Shown piece after piece: positions 1-13,002 of a stretch of 64,000 bases of DNA; position 1 is the stretch's first letter; each line of letters opens with the position of its first letter. The position numbers and the translations under genes were made by a program. This DNA comes from Plumapathes pennacea (taxonomy: Eukaryota; Cnidaria; Anthozoa; Antipatharia; Myriopathidae). Under the pieces are notes generated by a model, which saw only the letters and a program-made list of their open reading frames with translations, had not been told where the DNA came from and searched no databases. The stretch is taken from NCBI GenBank assembly GCA_964036295.1, contig OZ038467.1:2671501-2735500 (forward strand), given 5' to 3'.

Positions 1-516
1 CCCGCGGAATTCAAATCCCAAAGTGGCGCACACTTCTCTCCAATCTTTTCGTAAATTACTCTATTCGTTACGATTAAGACTACATTTCCAAAACCCAATG
101 TAACGGAAATTAGAGTAATTAATCCATCCCCAATCCGAAGTTCAAAATACACCGACATTCTCGGCCTACCTAAGAAAACGTATGACATGTGGTGACTGGT
201 GAGAACTAATATATATAGTCGAGATAGTTGAATCAGCTTTCGCTTGAGCAAAGTATGAAAAGCCAAGCTCTCCGACCATATTGTATGATGCATTTTTGGT
301 GGGAAACCGTATAGGAAAATATTGATTACTCTTGGAAGTGAAAGAGTATCACACCTACTTACCGTGCCAAAACTTGAGGTTCATTTTCAGCATATATATC
401 CTGCCGAATGTCAGCTGCGTCACCAAAGTGATCGAACTTTTGTCCTGAAAATAAATTGGTCAAAAAGAATAAAACTTCATTCACTATCAGTTGACACCAC
501 TGGAATGAAAATATAA

Positions 517-594
517 CGATGTCGGCAGGATTCAAACCTGGGCTGGGCCCAATGGATTTCTAGCCCATCGCCTAAACCACTGGGCCACGACTAC
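517..594 (-). pseudogene. decayed tRNA-Ser(AGA) copy
   Basis: On the minus strand this resembles the intact tRNA-Ser genes next to it and keeps the AGA anticodon loop. It is 78 bases instead of 82. The two sides of the acceptor stem no longer pair (GTAGTCG against CGACATC), most of the variable arm is lost, and the B box reads GGTTTGAATCC. Its flanks match those of the next two copies, so it looks like the oldest member of a tandem duplication. Confidence 0.8.
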
Positions 595-684
595 GCACAT
601 ATATTGAGCCTAATCAAGTATGAGTCAGTTTGCAAACGACTATTTCCGTCACTCAAAATAGTTTTCATGGACACTAAAATTTAA

Positions 685-766
685 CGTAGTCGGCAGGATT
701 CGAACCTGCGCGGGGAGACCCCAATGGATTTCTAGTCCATCGCCTTAACCGCTCGGCCACGACTAC
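685..766 (-). tRNA. tRNA-Ser (anticodon AGA)
   Basis: 82-base class II tRNA. The acceptor stem GTAGTCG pairs with CGACTAC, the A box reads TGGCCGAGCGG, the anticodon loop is CTAGAAA, and there is a long variable arm and a B box GGTTCGAATCC. It reads UCU serine codons. It is identical over its full length to the copies at 861-942 (minus) and 1948-2029 (plus). About 95 bases of flank are also shared with its neighbours, which points to tandem duplication of a roughly 170-176 base unit. Confidence 0.97.
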
Positions 767-860
767 TCCGCACATATATTCACCCTAATCAGGTATAAGT
801 CACTTTGCGAATGACTACTTCCGTCACTCAAAAAGAGTGATAATGGAAACTAAAATATAA

Positions 861-942
861 CGTAGTCGGCAGGATTCGAACCTGCGCGGGGAGACCCCAA
901 TGGATTTCTAGTCCATCGCCTTAACCGCTCGGCCACGACTAC
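861..942 (-). tRNA. tRNA-Ser (anticodon AGA)
   Basis: Second intact minus-strand copy, identical in sequence to 685-766. All arms pair and both internal promoter boxes are present. The sequence just downstream (toward lower coordinates) reads TTATATTTTAG, which contains a short T run that could end Pol III transcription. Confidence 0.97.
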
Positions 943-1947
943 GCCGTTGTGTTGTCATTCAGTTATCAGGTGTACGTCACTCTACGAACGACTACTTCCG
1001 TCAGTCAAAATCTGTGATCAGTTATGAAATATTTTTTGGCTTACCTTTGGAGAGTACGAAGAGTAGAAGACTTCAAGAGTGGTATTAAGAAGGGGAGTGG
1101 CCGGCTGTTTTGCGTGTAGTGGAGGCGGGCACGAGTCCAAAAGGTCGCTTGTTGTCGGGCTGTTGTGCGTGAATTTCTTGTCTAAATTTGGAAAAATAAA
1201 TGCGAAGCATGAATCATGCAATAAACAGCCCAAAACGCTATAGAAACCGAAAACTTTGCAACTTAAATTAGCTACAAATTGTCATTTTCTAACTCAGTGT
1301 GCTCACCAAAGATGGGTTCGACAGAAAGATCTGTGAATGCAACGAATCCTTCAAATCCAAAGCACCCGAGCATGACAGTGACCGTACGGATCCGCTCTCC
1401 CTTCTTTATTAGCTTTGCAAAACAAAACAACAAACAAAAAAGAAAACAACACACAGGTTAAACGGACACAGATGGAGAAAAGAGCAGACAAAGACGGAAA
1501 AACAAATAAACAAACAAAAACAAAAACAGAAGCAGGAATGAGCCGGATATGATTGATACTCTAATTTTATCTCGGGTAAGCACCTAATCACTATTATGAT
1601 TACTTACATACTCGACTTTCTGACTTCTTACTTTTCCAGATCCTGCCTCGAATTCAAACCTGGAGGTGAAAGGAATATAGGAAGTCAGAATTTTTGAAGC
1701 TTATCATCATAGTATATCGGGGTAACCTCTACGTCAAAAAAAATTCTTTGAAACACTTACTTCAGAATTTGTGTTTTGCCGCTTGTCAGAGCCACGTGCA
1801 ATTGAGCGCCATAAAATGGGGGGAACTTCTGGACACGAATACGGGAAAGGTTTAATAAACTTGCTATGCTAGCGTTATACGCCAGTCGTTCACTTTAGGT
1901 ACGTTCTGTTGATGTCGCTGGTATATCTCCGCAATCCGTACCAATAT

Positions 1948-2029
1948 GTAGTCGTGGCCGAGCGGTTAAGGCGATGGACTAGAAATCCATTGGGGTCTCC
2001 CCGCGCAGGTTCGAATCCTGCCGACTACG
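1948..2029 (+). tRNA. tRNA-Ser (anticodon AGA)
   Basis: Third intact copy, on the opposite strand about 1 kb from the minus-strand cluster. The tRNA body is identical to the other two intact copies. A run of eight or more T residues starts shortly after the gene (about 2036-2044) and fits a Pol III terminator. Its flanks do not obviously share the repeated flank of the minus-strand cluster. Confidence 0.97.
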
Positions 2030-5000
2030 GTGAATATTTTTTTTAGGCCATACTAACAATCTTTTTTCTCCGTCAAAATTTATGAAAGGACACTGGACGC
2101 GTATTGGGTCGCGCGATGCCTGGTACAGAACTAGCAAATCTAAAAATAGATTTTGAAAGGTTCGCACGGATGTTACTGGCATTTGTTAGTATATTTTCTA
2201 CAGTGTCGGATCTAGTGACGTACCTTCATTATCCCTCTTCTAGGAGGTCGCATTTCCCAATTCGTACTGCTTACTTTAAACAGAACGCCTCGTATTGATT
2301 TTAAGTTTGTATTTAACTGAAAATAAAGAAAACGAAGAGGGAAATATTTTAAAAGGATGTTACGCAAGGTCTCTGTCAATATAAAAGAAAAAACTACCCG
2401 ATATTTTGGCGTTGTGATAATGGACTTATTTCTTCGAGGCTGAAAACGTAAACGTTTCGCAAGCAAATTTCCTAAGCTGTTTTTGTTGTTGTTGTTGTTG
2501 TTAATGTTGTTGTTGCCTGTTGCCTTACAGTTCGATATTCAAAGGTCAAATATAAAGTGCTATCGAGGGTTAACAAATTCTTTGGATAACAAACTGCAGA
2601 GTTTTTGATCCAAGAGCCAACTGAAACAAACCTATTAGAGAAGGCATGTGAAAGAGAAATATTTCTGAGAATCAAACGTAGTTTTGGTGTTTCTAACCCG
2701 GGGGAACTGTGCCCGAGAGATAAAGTTTATGGTATGTACTTAGTTTGACTCATAAGAACAAAAGAGCAAAAATATCAGTTACACGACTTCCATCTGATTT
2801 CACTTACTCTGAGATGTTGGTATGTTTCGACGATTCTGTATGGAGAGCAAGCAACACTAAACACCTGCAAGCAGTGAAGAGATAGTAAAACAACGTGAAG
2901 GCCCCGGGTACGAACTTGACGATGGCTAATAATGCATTGTGGGTACGTCAACACATGAGTCGGAGAAGCTTGAGTGAAAGTCCAAGCCCGTCATTGAGTT
3001 CAGTTTCAAACTGTTATCATGCAGGTTACTTTCGTTGTGATGCAATATTGTGCTAATGCTTCGGGACGTCATGTTGGATGACGTCACTGACAAGCTAAAT
3101 TATCCGACACCAGGAAGGGTGGATTAAAGTCGGGTTCTTGCATAGCGTTGGCGTATTTGGATGTCGGTTTGTTTGACTATATTTATTTGTCTAACCTGGC
3201 GAGGTTTTAAGGGCAAGCGCCGTTTCAACTGAGATACGTCCCATTTCACGTGCGACATCCACCAGCCTTGTAGTGACAACGAACCGCTGGGCACTATCCG
3301 CTGGCTCAAGAGATTTGGAAGCTTCGCGGGAGTCCTATTTAGCAAGCCGGGAAATTTCTTGATCAAATTGGACTGATTTGCTTTCTTTTGATGTGTTTCA
3401 AACTCTCTGCTGCTGCAAAGAAATCACACACGAACGGTAGTGTTTAGTAGTGTATGTTGTCACCTCCGACTAATCACGTGACTGCACCTGATAACGCGCC
3501 ATGGTGTAAGTGCACGTGACAGCTAATATGACAAAGGTCAAGAGGCGTGACTACATTGGTTAAGGTAATTGCATTATACGTTTGAGATCTTTCGCTCGGA
3601 AACTATGTTTTAAGATATTAGAGTGGTTTTTGCATGACTGTCGAATCAAAGTTACCTTGTGATTACTTTGGTTTTACGTTTTCTACGCTATCGGATTGGT
3701 CCAAAGAAGTATAGCAGCGATCTTGGCCAATTAATCACGCAAATTCAAAACCCAGATTGCGATCTTCTAACGCAAGCAAGCATGTAGCGAGGGCGCTCTC
3801 TTGCACTCCTGATTGCTGTCTTCTTCAAATTGTAAAACCAAACGCAAATTACTTTTCCTTATGGTTGGATAAAGTGTTTTTGTAGAGACTCTGTGACTAG
3901 TACTGTATTTACTTTTGCTTTTAGGCTCTCTCACCGTAGATGTTTTGCGCGCTCAGTGACTAATGGCGGCCATTTTTGTATCGTACGAAAATGGCGGATT
4001 CTCATGTTTTTCTACGTTTTATCGAGAAATAAATCAGCACAAACTCAGAAAGTGTATTGAATACGGCAAGCAGTGACAGTCAGATCGATCAGTCATAACG
4101 TGGGCGCCTCAGGAAAGTCAAGCTCCGGATGTAAAGATAAACATGGGCGCGCGAAGCATCTACGGTACTATTGGCGGGCTCACCTTGAAATAAGAACAAT
4201 AGGCTTGTCTTCGCCGAACGGACTAAACGAATTAACAAGATATAGCACCAGCATAATGGCCATAGTCCACCGCCACTTGAACAGCACTCTCATGAAAATA
4301 ACATGTCTCCATGGGTGAGCCAGGCACAGTAAGGCCATTCTATTTACACTGGGTGCGGCTTGATAGTCAACCATCTGATACAGCTGTAGATTACAAAAGA
4401 GCATCAGGACTGAGTTCGTTGTGTGATTTGAACTTTCTTGATAAATACTAAAATGCCGTGTCTCCTGGTGTCCCAAGTGGCCAACACCATTCTTTAGATT
4501 TTCGTGACTGAAGTGCTTTACCTTGGACTTGCATCCTCCGTACCGCAATTTTTCGCGGTTGTGCTGTTGCCACGGCCAACAGGTTAAATTTTCTAGGAAA
4601 CTGTCTGCGGCCGAATAGAGAATTTGTGGCCCAGTTACTTCATGGAATGGAGAAAAAAGAAGCTGTGTTCAAACAAACGACAGGACGACAGCTTCAGCGG
4701 CGACGACCGGTGTCGTTTCGTTTATTTCCTACCGGTTATACTCGTCAAGTGTTTGTACTGATTCGTCGGTAAAACAAAAGACTGGCATTCACTACAGGTG
4801 GGCAGTAAATAGTCGAAACTTGTTTATACGGCCACCATCGGGACATAAATATCTGATCGTATTAATAGGGTGGCCGTATTAACGGGTTTTCAGATAAGAA
4901 AAATGACTGGACGTTTGTTTCGCGAGACAAAAATAGTGGCCGTAAGGCAGGGTTCCACTGTGATAGCAAAAGCTATAGCAAAACATATGCCAACAAATGA

Positions 5001-6114
5001 CGTGTAGCTAGCTTTTCACGGTACCTGTGCCAAATGTTATGACCAGTAGTAAATCAACTTTTTACTTTTAAGAGCAAGGCTAACTTCAATTGTCACACTT
5101 CTCACCTGTCCATTGATCGATGAGCGATAGATTACTCCCCAAGATAAAGTAGACAGTACACACGTTCCGATTGGTTTAACGCCGCGAATATAACTCAAGG
5201 AGACCAGCACGCGCACGTCCCCAGGTCTTTCTGCCTCATATTTCGTGCCTCCCCACACTGGCTTGTGCTCTTTTCCTCTCTCGCTTGGGAGACGCGGGAA
5301 GGCAGGAGAGATGGGGGAAGGGGGATGAGGCGCCCAACTATTGAGATCGAGTCGAGTGGGTGTCCAAACCACTCCATGTCCAAGTCGAAAACTTGGGCTC
5401 GACTGGGGAGTCCGCTTGGCTAAGGCTTTAGAATAATGGTCCAACTTGTAAAATACGTGTATATTTTGCTTGTAGCCTTTTGACCGATTGCTGCCCGGGA
5501 AACCAAAATATATTCAAAGTTCACATGCACAAATGTATGGTGACAGAAATCTCAACAATCTCTTTCACACTGTCCATGACTTTATTCAAACATTTGACAG
5601 CAAACTCACTTCACAACACTTCCGAGAATGGCTTGAAGCTCCTTACTTTCTTTTAAAGAAAAGTCCATATTAACTAGATATGCTTTATACTATTTTCTTT
5701 TATAGTAAGTTCTACTGAAATCTCTGTACAAAATACTCTAGAATTTAACATTTTCTTTACGGCAAAAAGACAACCTCTGTAAGAGTTAATTCTCGTTGCA
5801 ATGCATACGTAGCCTTTCATCTACAACCTTTTAGTGCATTTACAAATTAATAGTCTGGTAACAAAACCGTTCAGCAAAGCACACCAAGACAATTTAAGCA
5901 AGATATCTGGACAGTACGAAAACGACCTATGAGGACTTGAATAAATATATATCCTTCCGTTGAAATGCTAAATCAGTTATAACCCTGGCCAAACGCGCTC
6001 AAGTCGACTACAACTTGTGAACGGTGAAACATTTTCTTCGACTTACGTGCAAAATCGTCCGATGAGTAACAACTGCGCTGCACAACATACATAACACAGC
6101 TTAGTCAAATTATT
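2030..6114. other. gene-free stretch between tRNA cluster and SMYD4
   Basis: I see no supported coding gene. It contains a TTG-rich microsatellite (about 2480-2518), a dispersed repeat fragment at 3633-3705 that recurs at 42280-42348, and near 4830-4960 a fragment rich in the words GTGGCCGTA and GGGTTCCACTGTGA, like the end of a Tc1/mariner-type element. The lower part (below 6115) should hold the SMYD4 3' UTR. Open frames of 60-135 codons here lack family motifs or splice context. Confidence 0.5.
3633..3705. repeat. dispersed repeat fragment (copy 1)
   Basis: A stretch running from ATGACTGTCGAA to GGATTGGTCCAAAG recurs in diverged form at 42280-42348 inside the P2X gene. The shared order of words (ATGACTGTCGAA, TTTGGTTTT, GATTGGTCCAAA) shows common descent. 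The family is not identified; it may be a MITE or SINE remnant. Confidence 0.6.
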
Positions 6115-9100
6115 TCATACTGCTTTCACAGTAGGTTTGTTCTCGTGCGGATGAACACCGTTAACAGAAGTTAGATATTTTTTCATCTCAGCCAGCTCCC
6201 GCACATCTGGGTTGCTTCGGCCATAGTGCTTGACCAGTAAATGCGTCGCTTTGTCGATGGTGGCCAGCGCTTTGGTAACCTGGCGGTCGTTGAACAGAAG
6301 CTGGGAAAGTTTGAATAACTCGTGTGCATATTCTACACTTGAAGAGCCGAATGCCTTTTCCACTACTTCTGAACTCAGCGTACAGTGGTGTGACGCTTTC
6401 TTGAACTCTCCCAACATGGCATGACACCTGTGGAGGATAAATAAGTAGTTTGGTTTACAGGACTGTCCCAGTCAAACAGGTTTAGGACCGAACGTGTATG
6501 TTTTGCAACCATAAACGTAAAAAACCGGGTTGAACTTGCTTGAACAAGTTTAGCAGGATTTGTGGGTGTTGTTTAGCGTGTATGGAAATTGGCCTAACTT
6601 GTAAAATGCACTTTTTTTTTATTGTATCAGTCCCTGGTGTTTTGGTGAAGGCTGTCTTCGATTAGTGACATAAAATACGCACCTTGCAACAGCATCGTGC
6701 GTCTCAGCCAAATCTTTGTGATACTTGTGGAAGATTTCTTTGCGTCTTCTCAAACTCTCGTACAGTACGTCAAGCGCCTCTTTTACACCAACTCTTTCCA
6801 GTAACCGCAGCCCCTTTGCGAACAGCAGCTCTGCTTCCTGTGCCCGCTGGGCCTCTTCCCGCAGACCCTTGCGGGCGTTGCACGCGCGACTCTGACATTG
6901 TCCGACTAGGCCCTCCCTTGTCAGTGAAGATTTCATGGCGCTTTTGCACTTAGGACAAGCGAACGCTGTGAAGCAAAGTCTTCTGTTTTCTTGCTCTTCA
7001 TCGCTGCGAAGAAAATGACACAAGGGACAAACATGAGAATCTTATCTTTTGACCGTTTTAGTGTTTTATAAAAAGTATCACAAGCCACTAGTTTCGCGGC
7101 TTCAAACACTGTACGCCCACTGTCATGGCATGACACAATAAAAGCTGTTGGACATACTCAGTCCTTTGCGTGCCGAAATCTTCGAAAGCAATCAGCAGTC
7201 AATTTCCATCCGGTTCGTTTGAGAAGAACATTGCTTTGATCTGGCCTAAACGTTGCTATTTACCAATTTTTGTACACATTTCCAGAAACTAAAGGTCACA
7301 ATCAAACCTACCTTCTACAGGCCGAGCATTGGCACGTGAAGAAGTACTGTTGGTACAGCAACTTCTGCCGAACTTCTCTCGTCATGCGACTGACGTGAGG
7401 ACCTGAAAGAGGGGAGCGCATCGTAAATGTTTGGGCGTCAATTTGTCAAAGGAATGCTCAGCAAAGAAAAATAATTTTAAAAACAAGCATACAGGAAACT
7501 GACTTACCATAACAATGGTTGATTCCCGTTCCTCTGGAGATGTTGTGAGTAGCCCGTACAACCAACCGGTTGTCTATGAAACTGCAAAACCAATGACAAC
7601 GATAGTGTCAACTATGGTGCAAGCTGATGTGTCAAATGCAGTTTGTTAGCCCTTGTCAGAGCACGACCATTGGTTCTCATTGGACGTTAATTTATTTGAC
7701 AGTGTGTTTGTCAAACATTATTGTAAACAAACTTCTTGTTTCACTGTTAAAGATAAATACGGTAAGTCACTTTTACAATCATCACAGTTTGTGAGATATT
7801 TTTCGCGAATCACAGAGATCTGCTTCTTTGATTAGTACTTTGCTACTGCGCATGATTATGAAAGTGGCTTTTGACTCAAAAAGAAAACTTCCAACTGCTT
7901 CTGAAGGATGTGTGACCACACAGGTGTGTGAAAGAGAACGAGAAATGCAACAAGGAAGACCAACGCACCTAACAAGTACATCAGGGTCACAAGCATGATT
8001 CAGTAAAGACGCAGTGGGATAGATGGCCGAGGCGATCCGCTTCTGTTCTCTAGTCGACACATGGTTACTGGCACCCAACTTTCTATTCCCATTGGCTGGT
8101 TCCACTGATGTTGACGAAGTCACAATAGTGGTTATTGCATGCACATTACAACTCATCTGCTGTAGATGGTGAAGCAACAGGCAGCCTATCATGTCTCCTG
8201 ACAAAACATCGGGATCATCTGGGTCTGCGAGTGCAAGTACAGAGCAAGCTTCACTTCCTGGAAGTAGATACACACTCTTGTCCACAGTAGATCTTGACAG
8301 CAAATGAGTTCCACTCTGTTGGTTGGCCTCACAAGAAGAACAGCCACCTTCATCGTTATCTTCCTTCATGTTCACCTCTGGAACTCTTGGGATGACATCC
8401 TCCAGAAACTCAGCAAGGAAGGCAGACGTCTAAAATGAACAGCAAATCCACAATGCTTAGGATTCTTTTATCGCACTGGAGCCAAACAGATGTGGTAGCT
8501 GAATCTCTTGATGCACAGACATTGCTTATTGTTATAAAGGGTTACTTATTAGAGAAACTGATGTCAACAAACCACCTTGACCTATGAACATATCCACCCA
8601 TCTCCAAATGCATAAACTCACCAAGGCATAAGACAGCAGTGTTTCTGTAGGCTGCCGTTTGGTGTTGGTCACCAGTGAGAACACAGAGCTGTAGTCACCT
8701 GAGGAAGGATTCCAAAGTTTATTATAAGATAATGTGTATGCATGATCTAATTGGTAAATGCCAACGAATGCAATGTGCACTACAGCTCAACATAGCATGG
8801 TGATCGTTTGACGTCAGCCTGCATCAATCCAATCCAATTTTATTTTTTGTTTTTGCTAACTAAAGGTAATGTTTGCTTGCAATGTTTCTATTATTGCTGC
8901 ATAGCCAGTAAATAGTGTTTACAAAGTAATAATATTTACCTAAATATGTTCCATCTGGTGTACAGCCTGGTATCTGGGGGCAACACTTCGTGCTGTCAGA
9001 CCTCTTTTCAGATGACGCTGCACTGCACCACTTCTTTAGAACATCTGCATTGTCCAAAAACACATGAACACTAATTTAGTACAAAAATATGATAAAAACT

Positions 9101-12100
9101 AATATGATTGACAGTTTACTTACCAAGAATGTTCTCAGCACCAGTTACAAGCAATATTCTCAATGACAAGTGGGCAAATGAATCAACCTATTGACAGAAG
9201 AAATAATGTTAAAAACAAGCAATGTGCAGGATCACCAAAGAAAAAATTTTTTTTCACACTGCAAGCAACACTGCAGGGGGAGGAAAAGGAAATGATGATA
9301 TTAATTCTCCGAGTTGATGACATAAATAGTGTTATGTGTGTGCTCTTGTTGGCACAGTATATGTCCCAATAATTTTTGCCTCCAATTGTTGGTGCAAAAG
9401 ATAAGTTGAAGGAAAGCAAAGAACTGGTTTTATGATCTAATGCATAATATTGTTAAGTAATTCAATACCTACCATGCTTAACACAGGATGCAGCCGACAC
9501 TCAATACTGTGGAACTGTGACCTGGCCTTGTCACGACAACTTGGTGAGCAGTACAAGGCATCACAGCAATCTGGGCACCTGCAAGCATACAGTACAAGCC
9601 AAAAGAAAACGGCTAAGTATTTAGAAAATAATATTGTTTCACATGGATTATTTTCACCACCCGGCTTTTTAGTTCTTAGATGAGAAGCTCGTTTTTCATC
9701 TGCAAGTTTATTCAGTAGCCATTTGCCTGACTTAAACTGACTCCCACATTGTAAACACATATACCCAACAACAACAATTCAATAAATATTTGTACTTGAT
9801 TGAAAAATGTGGGTGCAACCAGTGAGCTTGACCTGATACTTACGGGTATGGTGCCACGATGGATTTGTAGCAACACTCACAGTGAGTTTCAGCACTTTCT
9901 GCCAGCAGGACAGATGCATAAGGAAGCTCTGATATGAGAGTGTCTCCCGCTCGGATATCACTCGATGCCTGTGACACAAAAAGATTTATTGCACAAAGTC
10001 CTTTAGTACACAAACAGATTTTCATCATCCCTTTGTAAAATGTATCACTCTTCCCTCAAATGCCCATAAATCATCTTGATAAGGCTGTATAATAGTTATT
10101 ATTATAAGAATTATTCTTTCTAGTAAATGTTCTGCCAGCAATGATTAATAATCTGTTCACTACAGCTTTCTCGAGAACGTCCCCATACAGCAGCGCCTCA
10201 AATTCTTGATCTTCATTTGATGGCAACCATATTGGTGGAACTTTAACAAAAGGCTCGCTATCTTTTGTATTTGGCACCAACATGGCCACGATGTCAGTGT
10301 ATTCTGGATCTCCAGGGATTGATTGCAAACCATTAATCAATACTCTCCTGGTACTGTCCCTGGGATTTTCAATCAGTATGCATCAATGACTTACCTGCAG
10401 AAAGCGGCCTTGGCTGCTGCTATAGTTGATCTCCAACAACTGTGAGCCATTTGCAATCTTTGTGTGCTTCCCGCCAGCCAAATCAGGAGGCAGCTGTTCA
10501 TCTCTGGATGCTGCACAGAAACAACATGGTAAAAATGTACATGAAGACATGTTTGATGTTGTTACACATCTCACTTAAGTGGCAGCTATGATAGCTTAAC
10601 CCTTGGACGTACAGGCAAAGTCATATCCCAACCGCCATACAAGGGGGCTAGATGGAACCCCTTCCTAAAGTTTTCATTGCATTGCATCCAAAAAAGTGAT
10701 ACATTTTCTCCTTCAGTTTCACACCAGAGATATACATCATCCCAGATAGTTTCACAGACAGTACTTCCACAACAGAAAGATTTCATTTACCAATTCTGCT
10801 ATTGTTCCAATAAATACATGTCTAGATCAGATTTATAATTAATCAGCTTGATTTGCTATTTTTAGGCATATGCAGGTGCTTCATTTTCATAACAAAAGTG
10901 CATAACCACATGGATGGTTAAGTTCAATACCAATGCATTTCGGGTACAGTGAAACCTCAATATTATAACGAAGGCCAAGAGACTGGAAAAATGTGTTTGT
11001 TATAACGGGGTTTCATTAGAGGGAGGTTCCGTTTCCATACATTTTACTGTACCTGGGCTGTAACAGGCTGAAGAATATTGTTGGTTATATAGAGGTTTTC
11101 GTTATACCAAGATTCGTTTTGTAGGTTTCACTGTAATGTAGCACTAATCAGAATCACAGTACAAACACACACCTTGCAACTGGTTGTTGGAGCACCCCAG
11201 TTGTCTGTTGCATGACTTTTTGAGGTCTTGCAACCCTCCAGGGATTTTACGTGGGTGAAGTAATGAAGAAACTTCTTCAATATCATTGAGACATGCCTGC
11301 AGATACAGATATATGATGAAACAGTCTAGGTCAGACTGAGTTGATGAAATGTCTATCACTTTCACAATGTGTCTAAATCATTGCAAAAAAAAGAATTTTG
11401 AAAGTGCAGTTGCAAAGCTGCTTCCACTTTCTGAGCAAAAAAGATAATTTCAAACCCTCACAAGTGTTTTAACCATTTCACATGTGCTTTTTTTCACAAT
11501 AAAGGTGATGTTTTATACCTTGAATTCTCCCAGACAAAACAGTGTGTCTGCCCTCTTGGTATAGACTGCTGCAATATCGAAGGCATTGTCTGATGGCGTC
11601 TCCAGTGGACTTGCATGCTCCTCATGACTAAACTTTGAGGTCTGTTTAGGAGCAAACTGGACACTCTGTGGCAAAAATGATTCACCAAATCAATGCACAG
11701 AAGACAATATGAGAAAAATATAAATTGTTGCCAATCCTAATATATTTTCATGGCTTTCTTATAAACACAAGCTAACCGAATACTGACATACTTTGGTGTA
11801 CTGAAGAAGAAATTAAGACCAGAAACCAACAGGTAAACAAACATTATTTGCAGATGGAGAGGAAGAAATTATACAACAATTCCAGATGCTATTGAAATAA
11901 CCACACAAGAAAGAACATTGTGTAACACTAACCAGATCCATTACCCAATAGAAATGTAAGCCTATTTATATGTACCTTTGAATAACACATTACAGCCATT
12001 TTGAAGTTTCGTTTCTTTCTGTGGCTATCTCCAGCACTTTCAAATTCTTGAGCTTGCTCCAAGGACTTTCCATTTTGAACTTTTCTAGCGCAGAGCAGTT

Positions 12101-13002
12101 TCTGAACACTCTTTATTAGCTCTTGGGCCACAGGATCTTTCCTGTGGATGAAAGACGCGAAAGTCTGAATACATTGACCATCCATAATAACAAAAACAGA
12201 AATATTTAAGTTTCAGTCATACATATTTTATCAGAGGTCCTCCAAAACAAAAAACAGCAGAAACCCAAGATAACAAAAATAAGTATTTTTTGCACTACAG
12301 GATGTCGAAAATTTGTAATTTAAGTAATTTGTCCCTGCAAAATCCACTCAGGCAATCCTGATATTTTCATTTAAATAAACAAACATGGGAAGGTGTCTCG
12401 AGACATGTAAATTCTAAGACCACAGGCCGATCACAACAATAACAAAGATATCGAGGAGCGAAAATGCGAATACAACGACCAAATGTCTTGAAACAGAGGA
12501 AGGAAAAGCCAAGCTTGTACGCTGCAGCATATATATTTTTGAGTTTTCTGTGTGTACACAAGCATACTGCAATACTTATTTTTTATGTCAACCTCGCCAA
12601 CCAATCTCTTTTTGTTCGTCGTTTTCGACCTCTTGTTTCTGTTATTTTTTTTTTTTTTTCGAGACTCAATACTTTTATAATGTAAAATACTGACACAGAT
12701 ATGAGAAACGACCAAAATTAATTGAACCGAGAATAATTTGAAAACTGCGAGCAAATACATATTTCAACTGCTGTCACTAGTACGGAGTACTCTTCTCTTC
12801 TCAGAACATTAAGTTTCTTTCATTAAAACTGTTTCTTGAGGACAAATTCTGAGTTTTCCCAGCACTTCACTTACCGTAAAAGATTCCGGCAGAATGTAAA
12901 GCGCTCGCCATCGGTCTTGAGTTTCTCAAACTGATGCACCAACGACGCCTGTATCTGATCAAGAACATATCTCTCCCAATCATTCTTTAGGCTGCGCTCC
13001 AT
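6115..13002 (-). CDS. SMYD4: SET and MYND domain protein, SMYD4-like methyltransferase
   Basis: Fifteen coding exons (minus; high to low): 12875-13002, 11976-12141, 11519-11665, 11173-11296, 10395-10510, 9844-9968, 9473-9578, 9124-9187, 8940-9044, 8622-8698, 7969-8429, 7508-7581, 7312-7402, 6683-7003, 6115-6427. They join in phase to 805 codons, close to the roughly 800 residues of SMYD4. Exons 2-3 carry an N-terminal helical TPR-like segment. The SET domain starts near residue 230 and is split by a MYND zinc finger (about 257-296, beginning CECC). The cofactor/catalytic motif reads NHACDPD (near 530), then HCYGPH and the post-SET cysteines CQCSAC (near 590), followed by CPKC and a C-terminal TPR-like region. 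The family methylates protein lysines, but the substrate here is unknown. The start MERSLKNDW was chosen because upstream codons look non-coding. The usual PN of NHSCxPN is PD here. Confidence 0.95.
10945..11135. mobile_element. MITE with Tc1/mariner (pogo/Tigger)-like ends
   Basis: About 191 bases bounded by inverted ends TACAGTGAAACCT and AGGTTTCACTGTA, with TA at each outer edge. Inside lie repeated TTATAACG and TATAACGAA words in both orientations. TA target sites and CAGT...AAACC ends are typical of pogo/Tigger-type Tc1/mariner elements; with no ORF this is a non-autonomous copy. It lies in a SMYD4 intron between the exons at 10395-10510 and 11173-11296. Confidence 0.75.

Noticed and set aside
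4180..4548. 122-codon minus ORF with hydrophobic stretch
   Set aside because: No recognisable domain, and the opposite strand is also open; not enough to call a gene.
5037..5444. 135-codon minus ORF, proline-rich
   Set aside because: No motif, no splice context, and the sequence has the look of repeat or low-complexity DNA.
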